From Ancylobacter sonchi (GTDB taxonomy: Bacteria > Pseudomonadota > Alphaproteobacteria > Rhizobiales > Xanthobacteraceae), in NCBI RefSeq assembly GCF_018390695.1, contig NZ_JAHBGF010000033.1, positions 118,246 through 182,245 on the forward strand: a stretch of 64,000 bases of DNA, written 5' to 3'. A model generated the notes under the pieces. That model made no database searches. It worked only from the letters and a program-made list of their open reading frames with translations, and had not been told where the DNA came from. The position numbers and the translations under genes are program-made. Positions 16,977 to 25,491 of the stretch are shown one piece after another; positions within the stretch are counted from its first letter, which is position 1, and each line of letters opens with the position of its first letter.

Positions 16977-18472
16977 GTTGAAGCTCCGATGGATCCTTGG
17001 AGGTCGTCTGCCGCGTCGGCGTCGCGATATTCGTCGCCGTAGAGTTCCTTGTCCTCATAGGCGAGGATGGCCTGCCAGTGCCGTTCGACGTCGCTGACGA
17101 AGAGCGTCGAGGCGAGCTGGTGGGCGAGCCAGACCGCGCCGTCGCTCACCTGCGGAATGTCGCTGCTCACGCGGCCCAGGCTCATGGTCGCCCCGTGATT
17201 GAAGCAGTGGATGTCCTTCAGGAAGGGGGCCGCGCCTGGGGTCTTCTCAAGGAACTCGAACGAAGGGCCAAGGAAGGGGTAGCGCTCGAGCTCCTCGTCC
17301 TCGTCCCCGATCGCCGGCGGCAGCCGGTCGCGCCAGAGCGCGATGTGCTCGGCAAAGTCGGCGATCTCCGCCTGCCGGGCGACGTCGACATCGAAGCCGG
17401 TCGCCGTGATGATGAGGTCGGCGGCGATGCGCCGGCCGTCCTTCGCCACGATGACGGCGGTGTCGCCGTGAGCCTCGATCCGCTCGATATGGAAGCTGAA
17501 GTGGAAATAGGCGTTCGGATGCCGGCTGACGCGCAGTACCGAAGGGCGTGGGGCCGGCGAGCGGTAGGATTCGGTATAGCGCTTGATCTTCCACTGCCAT
17601 TCCGGCGACAGCGCCGGATAGCCATAGGTGAAACCATCGACGCCCACGGCCCGCATCTTGTTGATGCCCAGCATCTTCGGGCGCCGGGCGAGGATGCGGG
17701 CCTCGGCGGCGCCGTTCTCCAGCGCGGTGGCGGCATTGTCCATGGCCGAGGCGCTGGCGCCGACCACGACGACGCGCTTCCCGGCCAGCCGGGCGAAATC
17801 GATCGGGTCGATCGAATGCGCCCATAGATGCCGTGGCAGCGCGGCGACCAGTTCCGGCGTGCGCACGCCGCCGAGCCCGTTGCGCCCGGTCGCCAGCACG
17901 AGCTTGCGCGTGAGGATGAAGGGCTGCGCCGCGCCTTCCACATGGAGTTTCAGCACGCCCTCGAATGGCTCGATGCGCGTCAGCCGCACGCCGTTTTCGA
18001 CCGGCAGGTCGAGCACGGTGCGGTACCAGGTCAGGTAGTCCATCCATAGAGGGCGCGGGATGCGCCCGAGTGCCTCCCAGCCGGCGACACCGTGCTGGGC
18101 GGTGTACCAGGCACGGAAGGTCAGGCTCGCCATGCGCAGCGAGGGGCCGATCAGCGTCTTCTCCGAGCGCAGCGTCTCCATACGCGCATAATCGATCCAC
18201 GGCCCTTCCGTGCCACGCGCCTTGCCGTCGAGCATGCGGAAATTCAGCAGGCCGATCTGGCGCATGGCGAAGGCGGCCGCGAGGCCGCACATGCCGGCGC
18301 CGACGATGACGACGTCGCTGACCTTGCCGTGAACGGGATGGACGGTTTCCGGCACCCAGTTCTTCGGCGGATAGTTGATATAGGCCAGTTCCTCGCGGAT
18401 GCGGTCTTCCAGGAGACGAAGTCCGTTCTCCTGCGCGTCCGGCCGGCGCGGTTGCAGATTGACGATCGACAC
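16973..18472 (-). CDS. FAD/NADPH-dependent monooxygenase of the flavin-containing monooxygenase type
   Basis: A 499-residue cytoplasmic flavoprotein. I chose GTG 18472 because it follows the preceding stop by seven bases and has a GGAGTGAGG-like ribosome site; the open frame to 18541 overlaps the upstream gene. The FAD-binding motif 'VVIVGAGMCGLAAAFAM' lies at residues 54-70. An 'LVLATGRNGLGG' hinge lies near 191-202, and the NADPH-binding 'VVVVGASASAMDNAA' near 234-248 has the GxSxSA pattern. These two dinucleotide sites define FMO-like enzymes. Oxygenation of a sulfur or carbonyl group is likely. It is coupled to the aldo/keto reductase gene downstream. Confidence 0.82.
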   Translation of the reverse strand: MSIVNLQPRRPDAQENGLRLLEDRIREELAYINYPPKNWVPETVHPVHGKVSDVVIVGAGMCGLAAAFAMRQIGLLNFRMLDGKARGTEGPWIDYARMETLRSEKTLIGPSLRMASLTFRAWYTAQHGVAGWEALGRIPRPLWMDYLTWYRTVLDLPVENGVRLTRIEPFEGVLKLHVEGAAQPFILTRKLVLATGRNGLGGVRTPELVAALPRHLWAHSIDPIDFARLAGKRVVVVGASASAMDNAATALENGAAEARILARRPKMLGINKMRAVGVDGFTYGYPALSPEWQWKIKRYTESYRSPAPRPSVLRVSRHPNAYFHFSFHIERIEAHGDTAVIVAKDGRRIAADLIITATGFDVDVARQAEIADFAEHIALWRDRLPPAIGDEDEELERYPFLGPSFEFLEKTPGAAPFLKDIHCFNHGATMSLGRVSSDIPQVSDGAVWLAHQLASTLFVSDVERHWQAILAYEDKELYGDEYRDADAADDLQGSIGAST

Positions 18473-18479
18473 GGCGGCC

Positions 18480-19739
18480 TCACTCCGCCGGCGCGGGGCG
18501 ATAGGGGTGGCCCATCGTCCAGGGGTCGGCGAGCTGGCCATTCAGGTAGAAATTGCCGACCGCGTGGTATTTCCAGCGGATGCCGTCATGCAGCGTGTGG
18601 GTGCGGGCGTTGCGCCAGTGGCGGTCGAGATTGTGACGGGCGTGGGTCGCCTGGGTGCCGGCGAGCTCGAACAGCTTGCTGCTGGCGGCAAGCGCGACGG
18701 CGGTGGTGAGGATCTTCGCCTCTGCCACCGCCACCAGTGCCTTCGCGGCATCCGCCTCGCGGCCGGAGACGATGGCCTCGTCGATCAGGCGGCCGGCACG
18801 GTCCTGAAGCGCTTCGGCCGCATGATATTGAACCGTCACCTCGCCGATGTCGCGCACGGCGATGGGGTCGTCGGCCGCACGGGCGATGCCGCTGCCGCGG
18901 GCGGGATGCGCGAGCGTCGAGACGAAGCGGATCGTGTCGTCCAGCGCGGCCTTGGCGATGCCGAGATCGATGGCGACATGAATGAACTGCGCCACGGCGC
19001 TCGCCGTGTGAATCCGGTCGTCGCGGGCGCTGCGCGGATAGACGAAATGGGCATCGACCAGAACACCGTCGAGTTTCACCGTGCCGCTCGCGGTGATGCG
19101 CTGGCCGAAACCATCCCAATCGTCGATCACCTCGAGCCCCGGCGTCTCGCGCGGCACATAGGCGTTCCAGTCATTGCCGTCCTCGTCGGTGCCGGTCAGC
19201 GACACCCAGCGGGCGAACAGTGCACCGGTGGCATAGACCTTGGTGCCGTCGATGCGGAAATGGTCGCCGAGGCGGGTAAACCGCGTCTTGTGTTCCTTGC
19301 TTGTCTTGCCGCCGGGCTCGGCGGTCGCGTTGCCGAACAGGCGACCCTGCAGGAACTCGCCAAGAATGAACGACCTGAGGTCTTCTTCCGCCAGGACACG
19401 CAGCTTGTCGGCGGCCGAGAAGTGGCTTTGCGGGATCTGCGCGATCGAGGGATCCGCTGCCGCGATCAGCGCGACGACGCGTCCGAGCGTGACATAGGAG
19501 GCGCCTGCGCCACCATGGGCCTTGGGAACGGTGATGCCGAGCAGACCGGACGCCGACAGGCGCTTCAGCTCGTCCCACGGCAGAATGCGCTCGCGGTCGC
19601 GCTTGCCGGCGTCCCGCGCGAAATCCTCCGCGAGCGCGGCGGCGATCGCCAGAGCCTCGTCGTCGCTGCGGATAAGGTGAACGGCAGGCTCTTCCGCTGC
19701 CTCGACCCGCCGCTGCGCGGCAACCGATTTATCGAGCAT
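18480..19739 (-). CDS. sfnB: SfnB-family acyl-CoA-dehydrogenase-like sulfur acquisition flavoprotein
   Basis: A 419-residue flavoprotein with the SfnB family layout: 'LLGITVPKAHGGAGASYVTL' near the FAD region, 'ADPSIAQIPQSHFSAADKLR', 'VIDDWDGFGQRITASGTVKL' and the C-terminal 'NLDRHWRNARTHTLHDG'. The start may be ATG 19739 or GTG 19748; neither has a strong ribosome site. SfnB-type proteins are induced by sulfur limitation in pseudomonads and are encoded with dimethylsulfone or sulfonate genes. Here the gene lies between sulfonate-type binding proteins and the FMO-like gene, which supports a role in organosulfur oxidation. It is paralogous to the gene at 13251. Confidence 0.82.
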   Translation of the reverse strand: MLDKSVAAQRRVEAAEEPAVHLIRSDDEALAIAAALAEDFARDAGKRDRERILPWDELKRLSASGLLGITVPKAHGGAGASYVTLGRVVALIAAADPSIAQIPQSHFSAADKLRVLAEEDLRSFILGEFLQGRLFGNATAEPGGKTSKEHKTRFTRLGDHFRIDGTKVYATGALFARWVSLTGTDEDGNDWNAYVPRETPGLEVIDDWDGFGQRITASGTVKLDGVLVDAHFVYPRSARDDRIHTASAVAQFIHVAIDLGIAKAALDDTIRFVSTLAHPARGSGIARAADDPIAVRDIGEVTVQYHAAEALQDRAGRLIDEAIVSGREADAAKALVAVAEAKILTTAVALAASSKLFELAGTQATHARHNLDRHWRNARTHTLHDGIRWKYHAVGNFYLNGQLADPWTMGHPYRPAPAE

Positions 19740-19793
19740 TCTGGACACTTTCTGGCTGAAGCGGGCAGGGCCCTGTGCGAGAGGCGTGGCGGA

Positions 19794-20822
19794 TCAGTCG
19801 CGCGGGGCGGTCTGCCGGGCGAACTGGTCGGTGTAGCCCGCGGCGGCGTCGACCTTCTTCTTGATGATGCCGTTGGCGAAGAGGATGTCGGCGATCTCCT
19901 GCTGACGACCCAGCAATTTGGCGTCGAGCGGCTGGAATTCGCCCTGGTTGCGGCCGGCCTGCGCCTTGGCCTTCTCGGGCGTGAACTTCACCTTCTCGGC
20001 GTAGATGGTCTCCACCGCCGGAAGGTTCTGGCGATACCAGCCCCAGGTGTCGCGGATGCGCGAGAGGAAATCGCCGAGCGCGGCGCTCTTGACGGGGTCG
20101 GTCAGCACGTCGCCGCGGGTGGCGAACACGGTGAGGCCGGGAATGTTCAATTCGTCGCTGTCGAGCAGGACACGGGCTTCGCCCTTGTCGAGCGATTCCT
20201 TCACCCGCACATAGTCGCCGGAATAGGCGTCGACCTGCCCGGAATTGAAGGCAGCGGCGGCCTGATGGCCATCGCCGAGGATGACCGGCTCGACATCCTT
20301 TTCGGTCAAGCCGGCCTTCAACACGGAGAGCGCGTAGACGAGGTGGTTGACGCCGCCGACATTGAAGGCCCAGCTCTTGCCGCGCAGATCGGCAAGGCTG
20401 TTGATGTTGGCGCTGTTGCGCACTGCCGTGACGTCCGATGTCTTGCGATAGGCGGGGTCGGTGTTGCGCCACGCCGCGACGATGCGGAACGGCGCGGTCT
20501 CGGCCGTCCAGTCCTTCGGGCTGCGCGCCTGTTCGAGGATCAGTGAGGTATCACCCAGCCAGGCGACATCCAGCGAGCCGGAATGCAGCGCCGCGAGTTC
20601 GGGGGTGGGGCCGACGAGCACCGCCCATTCCAGGTCGAAGGGCGCATCCTTGAGGGCGCCCGACGCCTCGACGATCGCCGGAAAGCCGGGGTCCTGGGTG
20701 CCGACCACCAGCCGGGGGCGAGGTGTCTGCGCGGTGGCGGTGCCGGCAATGGCGAGCGCCAGCGCGCCACCCAGAACGAACCGGCCCAGCCGGTGAAACG
20801 CGCGACGACGGGTGAGGGACAT
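19794..20822 (-). CDS. Sulfonate-type ABC transporter substrate-binding protein (paralogue 1)
   Basis: A 342-residue SsuA-like periplasmic binding protein. It has a basic N-terminus and a signal peptide ending near residue 31 (Ala-Thr-Ala-Gln). The segments 'LVVGTQDPGFPAIVEASGAL' and 'LDVAWLGDTSLILEQA' are shared, with few changes, with the gene just upstream (20862-21896). The two therefore look like a tandem duplication that diverged in ligand preference. The partners are the single SsuB/SsuC pair at 21948-23613. Confidence 0.85.
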   Translation of the reverse strand: MSLTRRRAFHRLGRFVLGGALALAIAGTATAQTPRPRLVVGTQDPGFPAIVEASGALKDAPFDLEWAVLVGPTPELAALHSGSLDVAWLGDTSLILEQARSPKDWTAETAPFRIVAAWRNTDPAYRKTSDVTAVRNSANINSLADLRGKSWAFNVGGVNHLVYALSVLKAGLTEKDVEPVILGDGHQAAAAFNSGQVDAYSGDYVRVKESLDKGEARVLLDSDELNIPGLTVFATRGDVLTDPVKSAALGDFLSRIRDTWGWYRQNLPAVETIYAEKVKFTPEKAKAQAGRNQGEFQPLDAKLLGRQQEIADILFANGIIKKKVDAAAGYTDQFARQTAPRD

Positions 20823-20861
20823 GTTGGAACTCCAGAGGCAAAAGGGCAGGCAAAGGCAGCG

Positions 20862-21896
20862 CTACTGCGCCGCCGCGCCGCCGATGGTGAAGACGTTGTA
20901 GTCGCCGGAAAAACCGGCGTTCACGTCGACCTTGTTCTTGATGAAGCCGCGCTCGAACAGCACATCGGCGATGTTCTGCTCCTCCTTGAGGAGCTTGGCG
21001 TCGATCGGCACGAACTGGCTCTTGTTGCGGCCAGCCTGCGCCTCCGCCTTCTCGGGCGTGTACTTGACCTTGTCGACGTAGATCTTGGCCACGGCGGGCA
21101 GATTGGCGTCGTACCAGGCCCAGAGCTTGCGGCCGCGCTCGAGGAAGTCGGCCAGCTGCTTCTTGCGCTCGGGATCCTGCAGCACGTCCTGACGGGTGGC
21201 ATAGACGGTGAGGCCGGGGATACCGAGATCATCGCCATTGAGCAGGATGCGCGCCTCGCCCTTGTCGACCAGCTCCTTCACCCGGACGAAGTCGCCGGAA
21301 TAGACCTCCGTGCGCCCGGCATTGAAGGCGGCCGCCGCCTGGAAGCCGTCGCCGAGCTGAACGGGCTCGATGTCGCTCTCCTGAAGGCCGGCCTTCACCA
21401 GCGACAGCACATATTGCAGGTGGTTGATGCCGCCATAGTTGAACGCCCATTTCTTGCCGCGCAGATCGGCCAGCGACTTCACATCGGCGCTGTTGCGGAC
21501 CACGGTGACGAGCTGGCGGAATTGCGGATCGAAGTTGCGCCAGCCGGCGACGATGCGCAGCGGGGCGGTGTCGGGCGTCCAGGGCGTGGTACTCTTGGCC
21601 TGTTCGAGGATGAGCGAGGTGTCGCCGAGCCAGCCGATGTCGACCGATTTGGAATAGAGCGCGGGGAATTGCGCCGCCGGTCCCGGCAGCACCGCCCATT
21701 CCACCTCGTAGGGGGCGTCCTTGTAGGCGCCGGACGCGTCGGCGATGTGCGGAAAGCCGGCGTCCTGTGTGCCGACGATCAGCTTGGGTTTCGGCTTGGC
21801 GTCCTGGGCGGCCGCCACACCGGGCACGGCGAGGAGCGCGCCGGCGAGAGGAAGGGAGAGGCCTGTCGCCAGCAGGTTGCGGCGGGTGATGGTCAT
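20862..21896 (-). CDS. Sulfonate-type ABC transporter substrate-binding protein (paralogue 2)
   Basis: A 344-residue SsuA-like binding protein with a twin-arginine-type signal ('TRRNLLATGLSLPLAG') and cleavage near residue 30. 'LIVGTQDAGFPHIADASGAY' and 'VDIGWLGDTSLILEQA' align with the paralogue downstream. It lies 51 bases after the ATPase gene and 39 bases before the second binding protein. Both use the same permease and ATPase, so the pair may widen the range of sulfonates or sulfate esters taken up. Confidence 0.85.
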   Translation of the reverse strand: MTITRRNLLATGLSLPLAGALLAVPGVAAAQDAKPKPKLIVGTQDAGFPHIADASGAYKDAPYEVEWAVLPGPAAQFPALYSKSVDIGWLGDTSLILEQAKSTTPWTPDTAPLRIVAGWRNFDPQFRQLVTVVRNSADVKSLADLRGKKWAFNYGGINHLQYVLSLVKAGLQESDIEPVQLGDGFQAAAAFNAGRTEVYSGDFVRVKELVDKGEARILLNGDDLGIPGLTVYATRQDVLQDPERKKQLADFLERGRKLWAWYDANLPAVAKIYVDKVKYTPEKAEAQAGRNKSQFVPIDAKLLKEEQNIADVLFERGFIKNKVDVNAGFSGDYNVFTIGGAAAQ

Positions 21897-21947
21897 GGGA
21901 AGGTTCCTTGGAAATGTCCGGGCGGGCGATCCGTTGCGGACCGCGGG

Positions 21948-22721
21948 TCAGTCGTGCCGCGCCGGCTGCGAGATGACGCCCAATTCGTCGAGCAATCGCT
22001 GACGCAACGTGCCGAAGCGGGCATCGGTGCGCAGCCGGGGCTTGGACAGGTTCACGCGGACATCGAGCGTGATGCGCCCGGCATTCAGCACGATGATGCG
22101 ATCGGCGAGCACGATGGCCTCGTCCACGTCGTGGGTGACGAGTACCACCGCCGGGTGGTGACGCTCCCAGAGCTGGGCGACGAGATCATGCATGCGCATG
22201 CGGGTGAGCGCGTCGAGCGAGGCGAACGGCTCGTCCAGAAGGAGCAGGTCCGGTTCCACCGCCAGCGCGCGGGCGAGCGCCACGCGCTGGGCTTCGCCGC
22301 CCGACAGCGTCTTGGGCCAGGCATCGACATGCTGGCCGAGCCCGACCTCGCGCAGGGCGGCGATGGCGGTCTCGCGTGCCGGGCGGTTCTGGTCGTGGCC
22401 GATGACCACGTTCTGCCAGACCCGCTTGGCGGGGACGAGCCGGGGCTCCTGGAACACCACCGAGCGCGCCGTGGGCACCTGCACCGTGCCGGCGTCCGCG
22501 CGGTCGAGGCCCGAGAGGATACGCAGGATCGTGGTCTTGCCGGTGCCGGAATGGCCGAGCAGCGCGACGAATTCCCCCGGCGGAATCGACAGGTCGATGC
22601 CGCCGAGCACCTCGCGGCCGGAGAAGACCCGGCGTACGTCGCGCAGATGGACCGCCATGTCGGTGGGGGCGCCCGCCGGCTGCGGGTCGAGCGGGTGGAG
22701 GGCAGGGCTAGCCGAGGACAA
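21948..22721 (-). CDS. ssuB: Sulfonate-type ABC transporter ATP-binding protein (SsuB-like)
   Basis: A 257-residue ATPase. Walker A 'GHSGTGKT' is at residues 56-63, the signature 'LSGGE' at 139-143, and Walker B with Asp163-Glu164 in 'LLLLDEPFASLD'. 'VVFQEPRLVPAKRVWQNV' at the Q-loop is typical of the SsuB branch. Its start overlaps the end of the permease gene by 14 bases. It powers the SsuC-like channel for the two binding proteins encoded downstream. Confidence 0.87.
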   Translation of the reverse strand: MSSASPALHPLDPQPAGAPTDMAVHLRDVRRVFSGREVLGGIDLSIPPGEFVALLGHSGTGKTTILRILSGLDRADAGTVQVPTARSVVFQEPRLVPAKRVWQNVVIGHDQNRPARETAIAALREVGLGQHVDAWPKTLSGGEAQRVALARALAVEPDLLLLDEPFASLDALTRMRMHDLVAQLWERHHPAVVLVTHDVDEAIVLADRIIVLNAGRITLDVRVNLSKPRLRTDARFGTLRQRLLDELGVISQPARHD

Positions 22722-23613
22722 TATCGGTCCTCCAGGGCAGGAACAGGCGCTCGACGAAGGTCATGAACGCGGCCAGCGCCAGCCCGAGCAGGGCGTAGAC
22801 GATGATGCCGGCGATGATGATGTCGACGCGCTGGTTCTGGTTGGCGATGGTCAGGATGTAGCCGATGCCGGAGCGGGCGTTGATCTGCTCGGCGGCGACC
22901 AGCGCCAGCAGCGACGAGCCGGCCGAGTAGCGCAGCCCGACGAGGATCGAGGGCAGCGCGGTCGGCAGGATGATGCGCCGGGCCAGCTTCTTGTGGTCCA
23001 GCCCGAAGATGATGCCGGCCTCGATCAGCTTGTTGTCGATACCGCGCACGCCGGCATAGGTGTTCAGATAGATCGGGAAGGCGGTGGCGGTGATGATCAG
23101 CGCGATCTTCGCCGTCTCGTTGATGCCGAACCACACGATGAACAGCGGGATCAGCGCGATGGACGGCACCATGCGCAGCATCTGCATCGGTCCGTCGAAC
23201 ACGTCGTCGCCGAGCTTCCACAGGCCGGCGAACAGGCCGAGGGCGAGGCCGAGCGAGCCGCCGATCACCAGGCCGGACAGCGCGCGAGCACTGGAGGTGA
23301 CGATGGCGCTCTGCAATTCGCCGGTGACGATCAGCTCATGAAACGCCGCGAGGATGGCGGTCGGCGGCGGCAAGACATAAGTCGAGACGAGGCCGGCTTC
23401 CGACACGAACTGCCAGGCGGCGAGAATGAGAACCGGTACCAGCAGCCGGGTGGCGCGCCGTTGCCAGGGCGAAGCCTGCCGCCACCGTGTGCTCCTCGCT
23501 TCGCCGGGGCTGAGATCCTGAAGCTGCGGCGAACGCGAAATGCGGCCGCCGGCAGGTGCCCGCGACCGGGCGACGCTGGCGCCCTCCGCGAGCGTTGCGA
23601 GTGCGTCCGTCAC
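22708..23613 (-). CDS. ssuC: Sulfonate-type ABC transporter permease (SsuC-like)
   Basis: A 301-residue permease. An unusually long hydrophilic N-terminus of about 55 residues precedes the first helix ('LLVPVLILAAWQFVSEAGLV'). The core 'MVPSIALIPLFIVWFGINET' near residues 150-169 and the 'AAEQINARSGIGYIL' segment near 242 are SsuC/TauC features. Its start overlaps the rhodanese gene stop by four bases, so the importer is translationally coupled to the rhodanese. Confidence 0.87.
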   Translation of the reverse strand: MTDALATLAEGASVARSRAPAGGRISRSPQLQDLSPGEARSTRWRQASPWQRRATRLLVPVLILAAWQFVSEAGLVSTYVLPPPTAILAAFHELIVTGELQSAIVTSSARALSGLVIGGSLGLALGLFAGLWKLGDDVFDGPMQMLRMVPSIALIPLFIVWFGINETAKIALIITATAFPIYLNTYAGVRGIDNKLIEAGIIFGLDHKKLARRIILPTALPSILVGLRYSAGSSLLALVAAEQINARSGIGYILTIANQNQRVDIIIAGIIVYALLGLALAAFMTFVERLFLPWRTDIVLG

Positions 23614-25346
23614 CGTGCGCCTCCGTCCGTGCCTGCCGAGCGTGCGCCGGCAAGCGGAAAGCGCCGGAAGGGCGTGGTGTCGTCGCGTTCGACCTGGTCG
23701 GCGAGTTGCACCTCCCAGGCGAGGTGCTCACGGAACAGCGCGTGCCGATCCTCGGTATCGGCCTGATAGGCGTTGAGGCGGATGTCTTCATTGACGGCGT
23801 CGAGCGCCCGCGCGGCGCCGGCTTCGAGCGGAAGGCCAGCGGCCTTCCAGGCGGCGGTGCCACCCGTCAGCACCTTGACGGGGCGGCCGGTAATGGCCGC
23901 CGCCTCCGCCGCCGCCAGCGCGGCCAGCGCGCGATCCGGTCCGGCGATGACGACCGGCCCGGGGCCGCCCAGCTTCCTCAAGCTGTCGGCGAAGCGGGCG
24001 CGGATGGCGAAAAAGGCGCCGGGGATGTGCCCGAAACGATAGGCCCGGCTGGTGTCGAGGTCGATTACCGTCGCCGCGTCGCGCTCCAGCAGCGCCGACA
24101 GCGCGGCGACGTCGATGGTCGCGACGTCCGGCACCGTGCCCAGCACGGATACGGGTTCCGGTCCGGTCTCCAACGCGCCGTCAAGGCCGTCGGCATAGAC
24201 GTAGACCTCGCCCCAGCCGATCTGGATCAGCCAGGACGCGGTGATGGTGGCGCGGATTGCGTCGGGACCGTCGATCAGCACCAGGCGGGCGTTGCGCGTC
24301 GCGACCCAGCGGTCCAGCCCCTGCACCAGCTGCCCGCCCGGCGTCGAGTACGAGCCGGGAAGATGGCCTGCCTCATATTCCTCCTGCCGCCGGACATCGA
24401 GGCGATAGAGGCTGCGCTCACCGGCTTCGGCGACGAACCGCCGATACGTGTCCCCATCGATGCGCCGCACGCCGAAGCGTTCGGTCAGTGTGGTGACGGA
24501 TTGCTGCGCCCGTTCGAGATCGCGCGGCCCCGGTATCGGCAGTTCGCGCCGTTCGCCATGCGCGAGCTGATGGCCCTCCAGCAGCCAGGCCATGGTGCCA
24601 TTGGCGAGCGAGACGACGCGGTTGGGCACGCCGGCATTGATCAGCGCCTGCGCGCCGATGATGCTGCGGGTGCGCGCGGCGCAATTGACCACGATGAGCT
24701 TTTCCGGCTGGTCGGCGAACTGGAAGGCGCGCTGCACCAGCTCGGCGCCCGGCGCGGCGAAGGCTCCCGGGATGCTCTTCTCCTCGAACTCCGACAATGT
24801 CCGGCTGTCGAGCACCACGAGATCTTCGCTGGCATCGAGCTTCGCCTTCAGCTCGGCGACGGAGATGTGTGGCGTGCCGTATTCGCGTTCGACGAACTCG
24901 CCGAAGCTCTTGCTGACCGAGCTGATGTCGGTGAACACCTCGTGCCCGGCGCGCCCCCAGGCGGCGAGGCCGCCTTCGAGCCGGCGAACATCGGAGTAGC
25001 CGAGTTCGCGCAGCCGGATCGCCGCGCGGGCCGCGAGGGCGCCGTCGCCAGCGTCGAACACCACTACCGGCGTCGTGCGGCGCGGCACCAGAATGCCGAT
25101 GCGCACCTCCAGCCGGCTGAGCGGCGCGGAAACCGAAAGGAAGATGTGACCTTCGGTGGAATGTACTCCCTCCTCGCGTACATCGAGAAGAGCGACTTCG
25201 TTTTCGGACGTCAGAAGGTTGTGAAGATCCAGTACGGAAATCGTGTCGTATTTCCTCGAATTGTTTCCCCCGGCGGCGCTCGAAGACTCACTGGCAGTCC
25301 GCTCATTTCGCGCAATAGTTGAATCGTGGGCGAGAACGTCTGACAT
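23610..25346 (-). CDS. Four-domain rhodanese-like protein
   Basis: A 578-residue protein with four rhodanese-like domains, at about residues 33-135, 160-262, 297-395 and 409-508. Only domain 2 has an active-site cysteine: Cys222 in 'IVVNCAARTRSIIG', the Cys-x4-Arg loop of sulfurtransferases. The equivalent loops of domains 1, 3 and 4 ('VVVFDAGDG', 'LVLIDGPDA', 'VVIAGPDRA') have none. It has no signal peptide, so it acts in the cytoplasm. It is the first gene of the sulfonate operon (GAGG eight bases before the ATG), which suggests it handles sulfane sulfur released from imported compounds. Multi-domain sulfurtransferases of this type are found near sulfonate genes, but the exact reaction is unknown. 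Confidence 0.85.
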   Translation of the reverse strand: MSDVLAHDSTIARNERTASESSSAAGGNNSRKYDTISVLDLHNLLTSENEVALLDVREEGVHSTEGHIFLSVSAPLSRLEVRIGILVPRRTTPVVVFDAGDGALAARAAIRLRELGYSDVRRLEGGLAAWGRAGHEVFTDISSVSKSFGEFVEREYGTPHISVAELKAKLDASEDLVVLDSRTLSEFEEKSIPGAFAAPGAELVQRAFQFADQPEKLIVVNCAARTRSIIGAQALINAGVPNRVVSLANGTMAWLLEGHQLAHGERRELPIPGPRDLERAQQSVTTLTERFGVRRIDGDTYRRFVAEAGERSLYRLDVRRQEEYEAGHLPGSYSTPGGQLVQGLDRWVATRNARLVLIDGPDAIRATITASWLIQIGWGEVYVYADGLDGALETGPEPVSVLGTVPDVATIDVAALSALLERDAATVIDLDTSRAYRFGHIPGAFFAIRARFADSLRKLGGPGPVVIAGPDRALAALAAAEAAAITGRPVKVLTGGTAAWKAAGLPLEAGAARALDAVNEDIRLNAYQADTEDRHALFREHLAWEVQLADQVERDDTTPFRRFPLAGARSAGTDGGAR

Positions 25347-25395
25347 GATCTGTGCCTCAGGCTGATTGAAGTGCTTGGTGACGCGCAGCGGACTA

Positions 25396-25425
25396 TTGAC
25401 ACCAGAGATTCTAAAAGTCTATGGA
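25396..25425 (+). promoter_or_regulatory. Sigma70-type promoter for the 25492 operon
   Basis: TTGACA at 25396-25401 and TATGGA at 25420-25425, 18 bases apart, lie in an AT-rich stretch between the divergent rhodanese and monooxygenase genes. The predicted start is near 25432, giving a leader of about 60 bases. It is a good match by eye only. Confidence 0.55.
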
Positions 25426-25491
25426 AAAAATAGATTAATTCGAGCCATCGCCGCATGCGTGGCGACCTCCCATGACGTCCGAAGGTGCTTC

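Noticed and set aside
18399-22766. Very long open frames antisense to the sulfonate operon (18399-20546 and 20583-22766 on the plus strand), and similar ones at 2194-3831, 5819-8002, 6058-7932 and 23556-25322.
   Set aside because: They are opposite or out of frame with genes that have clear family motifs; their translations are low-complexity Arg/Ala/Gly/His-rich and show no domain. Long antisense frames are expected at this GC content.
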